A stretch of 64,000 nt of DNA from Prevotella koreensis (GTDB lineage: Bacteria; Bacteroidota; Bacteroidia; Bacteroidales; Bacteroidaceae): NCBI RefSeq assembly GCF_003977605.1, contig NZ_RYYU01000001.1, forward strand, positions 623,175-687,174. Direction: 5' to 3'. The notes beneath the pieces were generated by a model. It was not told the DNA's origin and made no database searches. It saw only the letters and a list, made by a program, of their open reading frames with translations. The position numbers and the translations under genes were made by a program. This document shows, piece by piece, positions 26,013 to 34,763 of the stretch (its first letter is position 1; each line of letters starts with the position of its first letter).

Positions 26013-26303
26013 GGTCAGGGTATGTTTGAAGGTGCAGTATCCGAAAACTTCGATGAACGTATCGACCAAAAGATATTCCATGCAGAGATTGTTGTCGATA
26101 GTGCCAGGGTATCAGTAGAAATGAAAGCTTACCAGCCAATCCCGATAATCACAAACTTCGTAAACGAAGATGGCTCCGACAATCTCAAAGAGACCATCGA
26201 GGCCAACTATAAATGTGTCAAACAAGATGTGCAGACTTTTGTGAAGAGTGAGATTGAACGTATCAAAGCAGATCCGACATTGACACACCTTATCAAAGAA
26301 TAA
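25962..26303 (+). pseudogene. mobC 3' end, copy 3 (113 codons)
   Basis: The frame encodes GQGMFEGAVSENFDERIDQ, then KIFHAEIVVDSARVSVEMKA and SDNLKETIEANYKCVKQDV. It is collinear with the last 100 residues of MobC and ends in the equivalent LTHLIKE. It has no coupling-protein ATPase domain, so it cannot function as MobC. The first residues (MQFFSKDLVNSALIPPT) are junction sequence, and the MobC segment KISNL is missing. The plus-facing promoter at 25785 could transcribe it. It closes the 20.1-26.3 kb cargo block. Confidence 0.8.
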
Positions 26304-26408
26304 TTCTCTAATTTTATGCGTGATATTTAGTTCTTACATATTCTTCAAGATGTTATTGTTTTTTAGAGGAATAAAATTGCAGAAAAACTAACATGTTTTG
26401 GTAGAAAG

Positions 26409-26600
26409 TCACATCAATAAATAATGTAAAATACTTTCACTTTTCAAATCAGGATAAGGTATGATACAAATAACTAATAATAAAACTAAGATGATGACAA
26501 CTATTATCACTGTTCCCCATCTTAAAAAAGGTGAAGGTATTTCACCTAGAAGACTACGAACCTTTTCAGAGCGTAATTCTATTCCTGTTTCTTTTTTCAT
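26409..26600 (-). CDS. Truncated HlyD-like membrane fusion protein (63 aa)
   Basis: The start MKKETGIELRSEKVRSLLGEIP, followed by one membrane helix (VIIVVIILVLLLVICIIPYP), is what I expect at the N-terminus of the HlyD-family partners of Bacteroidetes C39-peptidase exporters. Normal proteins of that kind are several hundred residues; this one stops after 63. The break lies about 100 bp from the mobC remnant, so the gene was probably cut when the two cargo blocks were joined. It is the last gene of the RiPP operon. Function is doubtful unless the fragment has a new role. Confidence 0.6.
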   Translation of the reverse strand: MKKETGIELRSEKVRSLLGEIPSPFLRWGTVIIVVIILVLLLVICIIPYPDLKSESILHYLLM

Positions 26601-26606
26601 TGTGAT

Positions 26607-28667
26607 TTATTTTAAGATTGCACTTTCACTATTTTTATGTTCATAATCAGGTGTTTTGGATGTCTTCTTACCGTAATCAAAACTATAAACAATTTTCAAT
26701 GTTGCGTACTGGTTGTAACTGCGACTTTGATTCGTTTGTTTGAAGGAATAATATGGTGTTGACAATTCATCCACAATATTATTCTTCATCATGAATAAGT
26801 TGTTTGCATTAGCTTCGATAGCCCAATTCCCATGTTTCCACATTGCCGACAGTTGATATTGCCAATAAGTCTTCCTACTAATTTGGCTGTCTATTAAATC
26901 ACGGGATGGTGTCGCCAAAGATACACTGAAAGAAAAATCCTGAATATAGTAGTTTACCATAGCAGATCCTGAGATTGAGGACAAGTTACGATGTTCAGTC
27001 CCTCCCCGCACCAAATGTTCAATCCATTGACTGGATAATTTCATATTGAGTGAACCGGAAGGTTTATAGGTCATAGATATATCAGCACTGGGGCGATGAT
27101 AGATACAATCATCTCTAAAAGTGCTGATGAGGTGTCCGTCCCGTATGTAGTAATCCGAAATAATTGAATGATTTTGGTAGAAGTATGACACCCCTGTTTG
27201 TAAAGCGAATTTATTAAGATTCAATGTATGACTTAATCGTGGGTTTAAAAGAATTGAGTTGTCCATATCCGGGTTACCTTTAAGAATAATGATAGGATCA
27301 ATCTGTTGTTCGACATTGTTAATAGTATTAATCCTCGGATAAGTATTTCCCAAAGCAAATGTAAATTGAAGTTGCTGTACTTTATCTATCTTATATGCTG
27401 CTCTTGTCTGAAGTCTTGGCGTAAGGTGATTAATAGGCTCCATCCCCTTTAAACTATATGTAAGAAAAGATAATCCAGGGTTGATATCAAAGAAAAATCT
27501 TCCAAAACGCTGGGAATAGTCAGCAAAAAGGATTGTTTCCGAAGAATGCAAATTTTGATTATATATCGAAGTTCCCGTGTATTCAGAATCACTAATTCTC
27601 ATGAACTCGAATAAGCTGAAAGCCAATCTGTTCCTATGACTGAACGCCATTGAATAGTTAGCATTCGCTTTGACGTAATAATAATCTTCTTTGACAAGTG
27701 AATGAAATGACTCATCATCCTCATTATAAAAACGGTTATAGTCGTTCCGAGAATAATATCCATCAAATACATAATCTAATGACTTCGTATCGGAAAAAGT
27801 GTGCAGTCCGTAGAAATAAACACTCGGACGATAAGATTTGTTTCGACTGTCAATATTTAAAATACTGCTATTCTTGATGGATGCGTTTGTGTGCCAATAG
27901 TTAATCCTTCCGCCATTGATGTTGTTTCTTTTATCATCCCATGCCATACCACCACGAAGCATCCATATATATTTTCTTCCTCGGTTACTTATCGAAGCTT
28001 GCACATATTTTCCCGTTTCCTTATTTCCAGCATTATTGTAATATTGTTGCCTGTTTAACTGATAATCAGGAAATTTAAAAAACTCATTTTCATTCATTGA
28101 TGATTTGGGATTTTCCAAAGAATATCCTGCCCAAAGATTCAGACTTTTTGTTCCTGTGACAAATTTTGAAATAAGGTTATAGTTACCATAAAGAAACCCT
28201 ATACCTTGAGACGCATCCAGATGGGTATAGCCACCGTTGTTGATTGGTTTCATTACAATGTTTATAGCGTATGCGTCTTTGGCGTATTTACCGTTCGGTA
28301 CGTCAAAATATTCCACGCGAGAGATATCCTTCGGTCTCAATGACTGCACCTCCCGGAAATCAGCCTCGCGCCCATCAATGTAGAGAGTGGCAGCACCAGC
28401 TGGAGTTGTTACACTGCCAGTCGAACGCTCAACAGATACTCCTGGGACCATAAGATTGTTCAATAGGTCATAACCAGTCACAGCATGTTTACGTTGCTCT
28501 TTTGTTGGAATCGCAAGGATATGATCTTTCTCACGTGCGAGATAAAATGCTTTGACAACCACTTCTTCAAGTTCTTTGGTTTGAACCGATGTTTTCGTTG
28601 TGTCAGGTTCCTGTGCATATGATACGTTGAAACATAAGCACATAATAATAACAAATAATGTTTTCAT
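26607..28667 (-). CDS. TonB-receptor-like outer-membrane barrel 1
   Basis: 686 residues. Signal MKTLFVIIMCLCFNVSYAQ is followed by a TonB-box-like stretch (ELEEVVVKA), a plug domain (LLNNLMVPGVSVERSTGSV, GAATLYIDGREADFREVQSL, RVEYFDVPNGKYAKDAYAINIV) and a long beta-barrel. It lacks the N-terminal carboxypeptidase-like domain seen in its neighbour at 32499-34763. It directly follows the first radical SAM gene (1-nt spacing) and precedes the broken HlyD gene. A role in moving or sensing the cluster's peptide across the outer membrane, or in self-protection, is inference. The barrel continues into a charged tail (YEHKNSESAILK). Confidence 0.75.
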   Translation of the reverse strand: MKTLFVIIMCLCFNVSYAQEPDTTKTSVQTKELEEVVVKAFYLAREKDHILAIPTKEQRKHAVTGYDLLNNLMVPGVSVERSTGSVTTPAGAATLYIDGREADFREVQSLRPKDISRVEYFDVPNGKYAKDAYAINIVMKPINNGGYTHLDASQGIGFLYGNYNLISKFVTGTKSLNLWAGYSLENPKSSMNENEFFKFPDYQLNRQQYYNNAGNKETGKYVQASISNRGRKYIWMLRGGMAWDDKRNNINGGRINYWHTNASIKNSSILNIDSRNKSYRPSVYFYGLHTFSDTKSLDYVFDGYYSRNDYNRFYNEDDESFHSLVKEDYYYVKANANYSMAFSHRNRLAFSLFEFMRISDSEYTGTSIYNQNLHSSETILFADYSQRFGRFFFDINPGLSFLTYSLKGMEPINHLTPRLQTRAAYKIDKVQQLQFTFALGNTYPRINTINNVEQQIDPIIILKGNPDMDNSILLNPRLSHTLNLNKFALQTGVSYFYQNHSIISDYYIRDGHLISTFRDDCIYHRPSADISMTYKPSGSLNMKLSSQWIEHLVRGGTEHRNLSSISGSAMVNYYIQDFSFSVSLATPSRDLIDSQISRKTYWQYQLSAMWKHGNWAIEANANNLFMMKNNIVDELSTPYYSFKQTNQSRSYNQYATLKIVYSFDYGKKTSKTPDYEHKNSESAILK

Positions 28668-29951
28668 CTATTGAATTACTTTATACTTAAAATCAATATA
28701 TCTTTTGAGCTTATCAATGACACCTTTTCTTTTTGCCTTGCAAAAACTTTCTTGGTTATCTTTTTGATAAATCCTTTTATATGGACAGCCTCCTTCGCAT
28801 ATAGGGAAACAGAAACAATCCTCACAATTAACGTCTGTCAGAGGATCGTTTTCCAATAGATATTTCAATAGCAGTTCATGAGACAACGATACTTCTTTAA
28901 CTGTCCCTATTGTTTTTTCCTTGATACCAATATCATTCCAGCATTTATAAAGTTCTCCTTCTGGACCAATGACAAAACTTGTAATATGACGCGCACTACA
29001 TTCTCCAAACAAAGGGCGAGGATATAATGAAATAGGAATATTATGAGTATCATATTGTTCTAACACAAACTTATTGACTTCGTCTGCTTCAAAACAACAG
29101 CTATTTGGTTCATCAGAAAAGTCATCTGTGACGTACCCCGGATGGATATTGATGCTGTATTTTCCGTATCTCTCCTTGAGATAACTGTATATACGAGGAT
29201 ATTCTGATTGATTAGACTTGTCAACATTAACTCTAAATCCTATAGAAACCTCAGGATATATAGAAAACAAATCGTCAAGATTATGTACAATTCTTTGGAA
29301 ACTGTCATTGTTCTGTTTATGAGGTCTACGTTTATTATGAACTTCTTCTAAACCGTCAATTGTCACTTGAATAGTAGAAATTTTCAACTCCTTCAATTTC
29401 TGGGATTTTGCTTTATCTAATAGATACGCATTCGTTATCATATGGGCGTTATAGTTGTCAAACATTTCCAATAGTCTGTGTGACATTTTTTCAATATACT
29501 CAAATTGAAGTAAAGGTTCTCCACCATACCATGTAACGCGCAAATACTTTGTGTTCTTGAATAATTTAACAAATGATATCGTATCTTCAAGCAAATTGGT
29601 CTGAGCTTTTGCAGACAATGGGGTAATACCCGATTCATAGCAATACACGCATTTGAAATTACATGCTGTAGTCGGTGCTATGGTCAATGTTAGATAACTG
29701 GTATCCAAACGGGACATTGAGCGTTGTAATTTAATAGAACGATAAATATTAGTATCATCATCAACTAATATCATATTCTTCTTAAGCGTCAGTATTTCTT
29801 TCTCCGATAAATCAGAAAAATCACCACCCTTTACTTTGTCTATACAAGATATAAGTGATGTGTCCATTTTCATCAAATTATTCGTGTAGGTGTTGTAAAT
29901 AAATCTTCCATAAGGAGATTCTAACACGATATTATATTTAGACCAATCCAT
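28668..29951 (-). CDS. Radical SAM/SPASM peptide maturase 1
   Basis: 427 residues. The N-terminal region (MDWSKYNIVLESPYGRFIYN) resembles the peptide-recognition ends of RiPP maturases. The radical SAM motif CNFKCVYC has Cys97, Cys101 and Cys104, and WYGGEPLL is the 'GGE' SAM-binding motif. The C-terminal SPASM part is Cys-rich (FGECSARHI, ELYKCWNDIG, CEDCFCFPICEGGCPYKR, FCKAKRKG), sufficient for auxiliary iron-sulfur clusters. It should install a radical-made cross-link or similar change in the precursor encoded just upstream (30009-30224). It is homologous to the second maturase at 34760-36082. Confidence 0.87.
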   Translation of the reverse strand: MDWSKYNIVLESPYGRFIYNTYTNNLMKMDTSLISCIDKVKGGDFSDLSEKEILTLKKNMILVDDDTNIYRSIKLQRSMSRLDTSYLTLTIAPTTACNFKCVYCYESGITPLSAKAQTNLLEDTISFVKLFKNTKYLRVTWYGGEPLLQFEYIEKMSHRLLEMFDNYNAHMITNAYLLDKAKSQKLKELKISTIQVTIDGLEEVHNKRRPHKQNNDSFQRIVHNLDDLFSIYPEVSIGFRVNVDKSNQSEYPRIYSYLKERYGKYSINIHPGYVTDDFSDEPNSCCFEADEVNKFVLEQYDTHNIPISLYPRPLFGECSARHITSFVIGPEGELYKCWNDIGIKEKTIGTVKEVSLSHELLLKYLLENDPLTDVNCEDCFCFPICEGGCPYKRIYQKDNQESFCKAKRKGVIDKLKRYIDFKYKVIQ

Positions 29952-29966
29952 AGAATAAATTTTAAA

Positions 29967-30000
29967 GAAGAGGGGACTTTAGAGAGAAAATCCCCTCTTC
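29967..30000 (-). terminator. Stem-loop between precursor and maturase genes
   Basis: A perfect 10-bp inverted repeat, GAAGAGGGGA at 29967-29976 with TCCCCTCTTC at 29991-30000, encloses 14 nt. On the transcribed minus strand it is followed by TTTAAAATTTATT. It lies 9 nt after the precursor stop, a common place for partial terminators that keep precursor mRNA in excess over enzyme mRNA. Confidence 0.65.
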
Positions 30001-30008
30001 ATTATTAG

Positions 30009-30224
30009 TTATGCTAGATTTTTACATGTGCAATCTGGTGCACAATTCCATGCATCACAACTCCACCATGGGTTGCAGTAATGCAATTTGTCTTCCAACT
30101 CGGTGCCAGCATTTGCATGATTGACACCTCCGAAGATTTGCGCCATTACAGCAGCATTCAAATGATTCTCAAACTGCTTGTTGGAATCATTACGTTCTAC
30201 GAACGTGAAAAGATTTTTTTTCAT
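30009..30224 (-). CDS. RiPP precursor peptide 1, Cys-rich, double-glycine leader
   Basis: 71 residues. The leader (residues 1-33, MKKNLFTFVERNDSNKQFEN then HLNAAVMAQIFGG) ends in Gly32-Gly33, the cleavage signal of C39 peptidases. The expected 38-residue core (VNHANAGTELEDKLHYCN...) carries five cysteines at 50, 56, 61, 65 and 67, spaced C-x5-C-x4-C-x3-C-x-C, and a WW pair. It lies between the exporter gene and maturase 1, which fits a matched substrate-enzyme pair. Chemistry (for example thioether cross-links) and activity cannot be told from sequence. I recognise no characterised family. Confidence 0.8.
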   Translation of the reverse strand: MKKNLFTFVERNDSNKQFENHLNAAVMAQIFGGVNHANAGTELEDKLHYCNPWWSCDAWNCAPDCTCKNLA

Positions 30225-30300
30225 TCTTTCCTTTTTTAAATGTTAATAATTATGTTGATTACCTGCCAATAATGATTTACCATTAGTTGGCTATTATTGA

Positions 30301-32493
30301 TTAAGTGCCTAATTCAAGTTGATTCTTCACGAGATTATAGTATATACCACGCTTTATTGTGAGTGCTTCGTGGTTACCGATTTCCACTATCCTGCCTTTA
30401 TCCAGCACCACTATCTGATCAGCATTCTTCACCGTGCTTAATCGATGTGCCACGATAATTACAGTTTTCCCTTTGTAGAACTCGTCCAGATGTTCCACAA
30501 TCATGCGTTCATTGTTGGCATCAAGAGAGTTGGTGGCCTCGTCAAGGAAGATATAGTCGGGGCTCTTATACACGGCTCTCGCTATCAAGATACGTTGTTT
30601 CTGCCCTTGACTCAAACCTACCCCATCGCGCCCAATCTTTGTGTTGTACTTTAGCGGCAGTCCCATTACATAATCATGAATACAGGCTATTTCGGCAGCT
30701 TTCTGCAATCGTTCCTTGTCTATCTCCCCATCATCTACGGCTATATTGCGAGCTATCGACTCAGAGAATATTATACCGTCCTGCATCACCACGCCACATT
30801 GTCTGCGCCACCACTTTTTATTAAGCGTGTTTATATCTGTTCCACCAACGGTGATTTGTCCACCCTGCACAGGATAATAGCCCAGCATAAGTTTGATGAG
30901 CGTGGTTTTTCCGCTACCCGATGCTCCGACAATGGCTGTTACCTTGCCTTTTGGGATTGTGAGACTTACATTATCTATGATAGTTTTCTGTGCGTGTGGG
31001 TCGTATTTGAAGTTTATGGCTTCAAGTTCTATACCTTGATTTCTTTCTTTCACAGCCGTTTCCAATCCCTGCTTTCCGTTCTCATCATCCATACAATGGA
31101 TTTCATTGATACGCTCCAGACTTATCTTTACGTCCTGCACCGAATAGAAGAACCCCATCAGCTGTTCTACAGGAGAGTTGAGTTGTCCAATGATGTATTG
31201 TACGGCAAGCATCATACCAAGTGTAAGCTGTCCATGAATGACGGCTGTTGCTGCTACCACCGTGATGACGATGTTTTTCAGTTCGTTGATAAAGATGCTG
31301 CCAGCTTCTTGTGTTTGCTGCAGCTTCAGCGACTTCATCTGTACCCCGAATAGGTCTGCTTGCACATCCTCCCATTCCCAGCGTCTGCGCTGCTCGCAGT
31401 CTTGTAGTTTTATCTCCTGCATGGAGGTGATAAACTCGTAAGTCTTGTTGTTGTTGATGGCTTGCTGCTCAAAGAGTTCATAGTCAAGTACCTTTCTGCG
31501 CCTAAGAAATAGTGCAAGCCAACCGCCATAGAGCAGACTGCCGAGCATAAAGATCGCAAAAACAAGCCAATTATAGAATAACAGCACAATGCTGAATACC
31601 ACAAAGGTAAAGAGCGAGAACACAATGCTGAGCGTTTGTTGTGTTAAGAACATGTTTACGCGACTATGATCATTTATGCGTTGCATGAGGTCGCCCATTA
31701 ACTTGGTATCGAAGAACGACATAGAGAGCTTTAAGAGCTTAATAAAGAAGTCGCTCACCAACGAGATGTTAATGCGCAGTGAGATGTGAAGCAAGAGCCA
31801 ACGGCGAATAAAGTCAATAGCGGTGCGGCTCACCGTAAGAATCAGTTGCCCAAGAAGTATCAACCAAATAAAACCGATGTTTTGGTTTTTGATGCCCACA
31901 TCCACTATGGCTTGGGTGAGGAAAGGCAGAATGAGTTGCAAAAGGCAGCCCACTAATAGCCCTAAGACAATCTGCCCGAAGTACCTGCGGTATTGTCTTA
32001 TGTAGCCAAAGAGGAACTTAAACGAGCGTTCTTCTATTGGCTGCTCGTCTATCTGCCTTTCATAAAATGCAGGTGTGGGCTCTAAGAACATAGCTATTCC
32101 TTTCTCCTCACCGCTCGAATGTGTGCTAATCCAATGCTTCTTAAAGTCTTCGATATTGTATTTTACAAGTCCTTTTGCTGGGTCAGCTACATAGAATATT
32201 TTGCCTTTTTTTACTTTATACAGCACCACAAAATGGTTCTGATTCCAGTGGAGGATGCAGGGGAGAGGTGAATCGCTTAATTTAGTAATTTTAATATTTC
32301 CCGCGATTGTTTTTATACCCAAATTTTCTGCAGCCTCTCCGATTCCTTTCAGGGAGACACCCTCTGTGGTCACAAAGCATATCTTGGATAAAAAAAACAT
32401 AGGTATTGTTTTTCCATAATGCTTACTAATCATACACAAGCAAGCAATACCACATTGCATAGAATCTTTTTGATAGGAAAAAGGAAAAGCCAT
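30301..32493 (-). CDS. Peptidase-containing ABC exporter (C39 family, PCAT)
   Basis: 730 residues. The N-terminal C39 peptidase has Gln8, Cys14 (QKDSMQCG), His87 (HWNQNHFVVL) and Asp104 (YVADPAKG), so the protease looks active. Membrane segments at about 170-450 (YFGQIVLGLLVGCLLQLILPF, FIWLILLGQLILTVS) are followed by a complete nucleotide-binding domain: Walker A GASGSGKTTL (residues 523-532), signature LSQGQKQRI and Walker B YIFLDEATNSLD. It should cut the double-glycine leaders of both precursors and export the cores across the inner membrane. Its usual HlyD partner is present only as a fragment (26409-26600). Confidence 0.93.
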   Translation of the reverse strand: MAFPFSYQKDSMQCGIACLCMISKHYGKTIPMFFLSKICFVTTEGVSLKGIGEAAENLGIKTIAGNIKITKLSDSPLPCILHWNQNHFVVLYKVKKGKIFYVADPAKGLVKYNIEDFKKHWISTHSSGEEKGIAMFLEPTPAFYERQIDEQPIEERSFKFLFGYIRQYRRYFGQIVLGLLVGCLLQLILPFLTQAIVDVGIKNQNIGFIWLILLGQLILTVSRTAIDFIRRWLLLHISLRINISLVSDFFIKLLKLSMSFFDTKLMGDLMQRINDHSRVNMFLTQQTLSIVFSLFTFVVFSIVLLFYNWLVFAIFMLGSLLYGGWLALFLRRRKVLDYELFEQQAINNNKTYEFITSMQEIKLQDCEQRRRWEWEDVQADLFGVQMKSLKLQQTQEAGSIFINELKNIVITVVAATAVIHGQLTLGMMLAVQYIIGQLNSPVEQLMGFFYSVQDVKISLERINEIHCMDDENGKQGLETAVKERNQGIELEAINFKYDPHAQKTIIDNVSLTIPKGKVTAIVGASGSGKTTLIKLMLGYYPVQGGQITVGGTDINTLNKKWWRRQCGVVMQDGIIFSESIARNIAVDDGEIDKERLQKAAEIACIHDYVMGLPLKYNTKIGRDGVGLSQGQKQRILIARAVYKSPDYIFLDEATNSLDANNERMIVEHLDEFYKGKTVIIVAHRLSTVKNADQIVVLDKGRIVEIGNHEALTIKRGIYYNLVKNQLELGT

Positions 32494-32498
32494 ATTAG

Positions 32499-34763
32499 TT
32501 ATAATCTATTTAAGAATTCCTTAGAAGCGATTTTCTTGCTGCTGTCGAGTTTCAACTTACCAAAATTGTAACTCAATTTCACTATCAGGCGTTGGGTATC
32601 ACCGCTGGTATCCATCGTTGTACGTATATTATTGTATTTCATTGTCCAGTTGTTCGACCTGTCAGTATGGAATATGTCATTAGCAGCAACTGTCACGTTC
32701 AGCCTATCCTTCATCAGGCGAAGTATGTAGGCAAGATTCACAGTCCACGAACTCTCATGATCGAACAACGTGCTTGTACCTCCACTGTCGAAAGAAGCAT
32801 TAAATACAACTAGCGAATGGTTATTAAATGCCCACTGCGCATTCGCATCAATATACCAGGATGCCTTGTTCCACGAATGTTCTTCCCCTAGATAGTTTGC
32901 CTTGACAAAAGGTTGGGTAAACGAACCTGTTACATCACCTCGAACAGGACCGAGCGAATAGTAATAAATAACAGTAGCCACAATATTCTCTGCCTTATTG
33001 AAGTTCACAGGCATCCACTTAATATTCTTATTGTCAACTGATGTCTCCGTCCATAAAGGGAGTTCCACTATTTTATCATGATTTCTATTATAAGCTATCG
33101 AGGTGAACAAATCGCCATAGTTGTAGCTTAGTTTCACGTTAGTGGTAACATTTGGCTTCAACTGCGGATTGCCTACCTTATATGAGATGGCATCATAATA
33201 ATAAAGCCCGGGATTCAAATTGGCAAACGACGGGCGCCCAATGGTCTGCCCCACAGATAGACCCACCGATGACTTAGCAGTCAGTCTCCTCGTAACTACC
33301 AAATTAGGGAACAGTCTCCATTCTGTAGAGTCTGCAAACGCTCCTGATACGTTGGTCTCCAGCTTTCGATGGTCGGCTTCCATTCTCAAGCCACCTTGCA
33401 GATAAAAGCTCTTAATTTGTCTCGACAGTGACAAGTATGCACCATATAGGCTCTCGTGAGCATCGTACGCCTCTGCATCTGTATTGTAGGCATAGTTACC
33501 CTTGTTGCTCATGGCCGAGAAGAAAAGTCCCATCGACACATCGGCCCACTTGCGGTGGCTATTGTATGATAGGCGTGCACCACCGATATGATATTTTCCT
33601 TCACTTTCTGTAGCAACAGCAGGAACAGTGGAAGCCAATCCTGTCTCATCGGAGCGGCGTAGCGCATAATCGGCAATGAATGATAGAGTACGTGTGGAGT
33701 CTATTTCGTTCCTGTAGTTCACGCTGGCACTGTGCAGAAAGTCGGTTCCTCGTTTCTTTTGACCGAAAGCCATGTCGTTTCCATCCATCGTCTGCCTAGT
33801 AGGTTCGTTGAGATGGGTGTTACCTACATTACCTGTATATTGGAAGCTGAACAACTGATGTCGGCTGATATCCCAGTTCATGGAATAGAACCAGTCGAAC
33901 TTCCGGGCATTCCCATGCGTATGTCTTTCTTTTGCACTCTCTATAGTCTTTTGTGGCAGGAACACAGTTTCGGTAGTATTGTCTATCTGCGTTGTGTTCA
34001 CATACGAGAACCCTGCCGTAAGAATATTGCTCACCTTCTTATATTTCTCGTTGATGGTCACATTCGCTATATTCATATAGTCTCTAGCAAAGACAGACGT
34101 ATTGCTTACTTCCGAAGAGAGTGTGTTCCCCAATGCCGACTTGGTGGTGATATACACAACTCCATTATTGCTGGCACTATATTCTACGGTTGGGTTGGAG
34201 TCTACCACTATCTTATTTATTTCCGATGCAGGAATAACTTTCAGCTCCGCCATGTCTACAGGTCTTCCGTTGAGTACGAACGTGGGCGTTCCACCCTCCA
34301 ACAACTGCAAGTCGGAGGTCAAACCTGGAATCCTACCCAGCACGTCGATCACCTTGCCCATATATTGCAAATATGAATGTGCCACATCCACTGTTATCTT
34401 GTTCAATCCTACTTTTACTGTAGTTCTTTTCCCTTTCACTATAACACCGCTCAACTCCGTGGCATCCATCTTCATGCGTATGGTACCCATCTCTCGCTCG
34501 TTGCAATCTCTATAAACTGTCTGATAGCCAATGAACGAAAACTTCACGATACCTCCACTGCCAGAGGGCTCTATCGTGAAGGAGCCATCCTCACGTGTCA
34601 TCGTTCCTTTCACCAGCGAGGAATCTTGCCTTGAAAGCAGCACCACATTTACAAATGCCAGTGGTCCACCTTTCTCGTCAACCACCCTTCCGTTTATCTC
34701 TTGTGCTGACAATCTTACAGATAATAACAACAACATAAAAAATACTACTAATATTTTTTTCAT
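32499..34763 (-). CDS. TonB-receptor-like outer-membrane barrel 2, with carboxypeptidase-like domain
   Basis: 754 residues. Signal MKKILVVFFMLLLLSVRLSAQ, then a carboxypeptidase-regulatory-like domain (EINGRVVDEKGGPLAFVNVV, EDGSFTIEPSG, residues 22-110), a plug (IDVLGRIPGLTSDLQLLEGG, FVLNGRPVDMAEL) and a large OMP_b-brl-type barrel. It is encoded between the second maturase (overlap 4 nt) and the exporter (5 nt), so it is a built-in part of the RiPP operon. In the Bacteroidetes such barrels normally import ligands; here it may export or take up the peptide, or give immunity. No TolC-like gene is present. Confidence 0.77.
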   Translation of the reverse strand: MKKILVVFFMLLLLSVRLSAQEINGRVVDEKGGPLAFVNVVLLSRQDSSLVKGTMTREDGSFTIEPSGSGGIVKFSFIGYQTVYRDCNEREMGTIRMKMDATELSGVIVKGKRTTVKVGLNKITVDVAHSYLQYMGKVIDVLGRIPGLTSDLQLLEGGTPTFVLNGRPVDMAELKVIPASEINKIVVDSNPTVEYSASNNGVVYITTKSALGNTLSSEVSNTSVFARDYMNIANVTINEKYKKVSNILTAGFSYVNTTQIDNTTETVFLPQKTIESAKERHTHGNARKFDWFYSMNWDISRHQLFSFQYTGNVGNTHLNEPTRQTMDGNDMAFGQKKRGTDFLHSASVNYRNEIDSTRTLSFIADYALRRSDETGLASTVPAVATESEGKYHIGGARLSYNSHRKWADVSMGLFFSAMSNKGNYAYNTDAEAYDAHESLYGAYLSLSRQIKSFYLQGGLRMEADHRKLETNVSGAFADSTEWRLFPNLVVTRRLTAKSSVGLSVGQTIGRPSFANLNPGLYYYDAISYKVGNPQLKPNVTTNVKLSYNYGDLFTSIAYNRNHDKIVELPLWTETSVDNKNIKWMPVNFNKAENIVATVIYYYSLGPVRGDVTGSFTQPFVKANYLGEEHSWNKASWYIDANAQWAFNNHSLVVFNASFDSGGTSTLFDHESSWTVNLAYILRLMKDRLNVTVAANDIFHTDRSNNWTMKYNNIRTTMDTSGDTQRLIVKLSYNFGKLKLDSSKKIASKEFLNRL

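Noticed and set aside
25962..26303. Intact small gene of 113 codons
   Set aside because: It is collinear with the MobC C-terminus and lacks any complete domain, so I call it a remnant.
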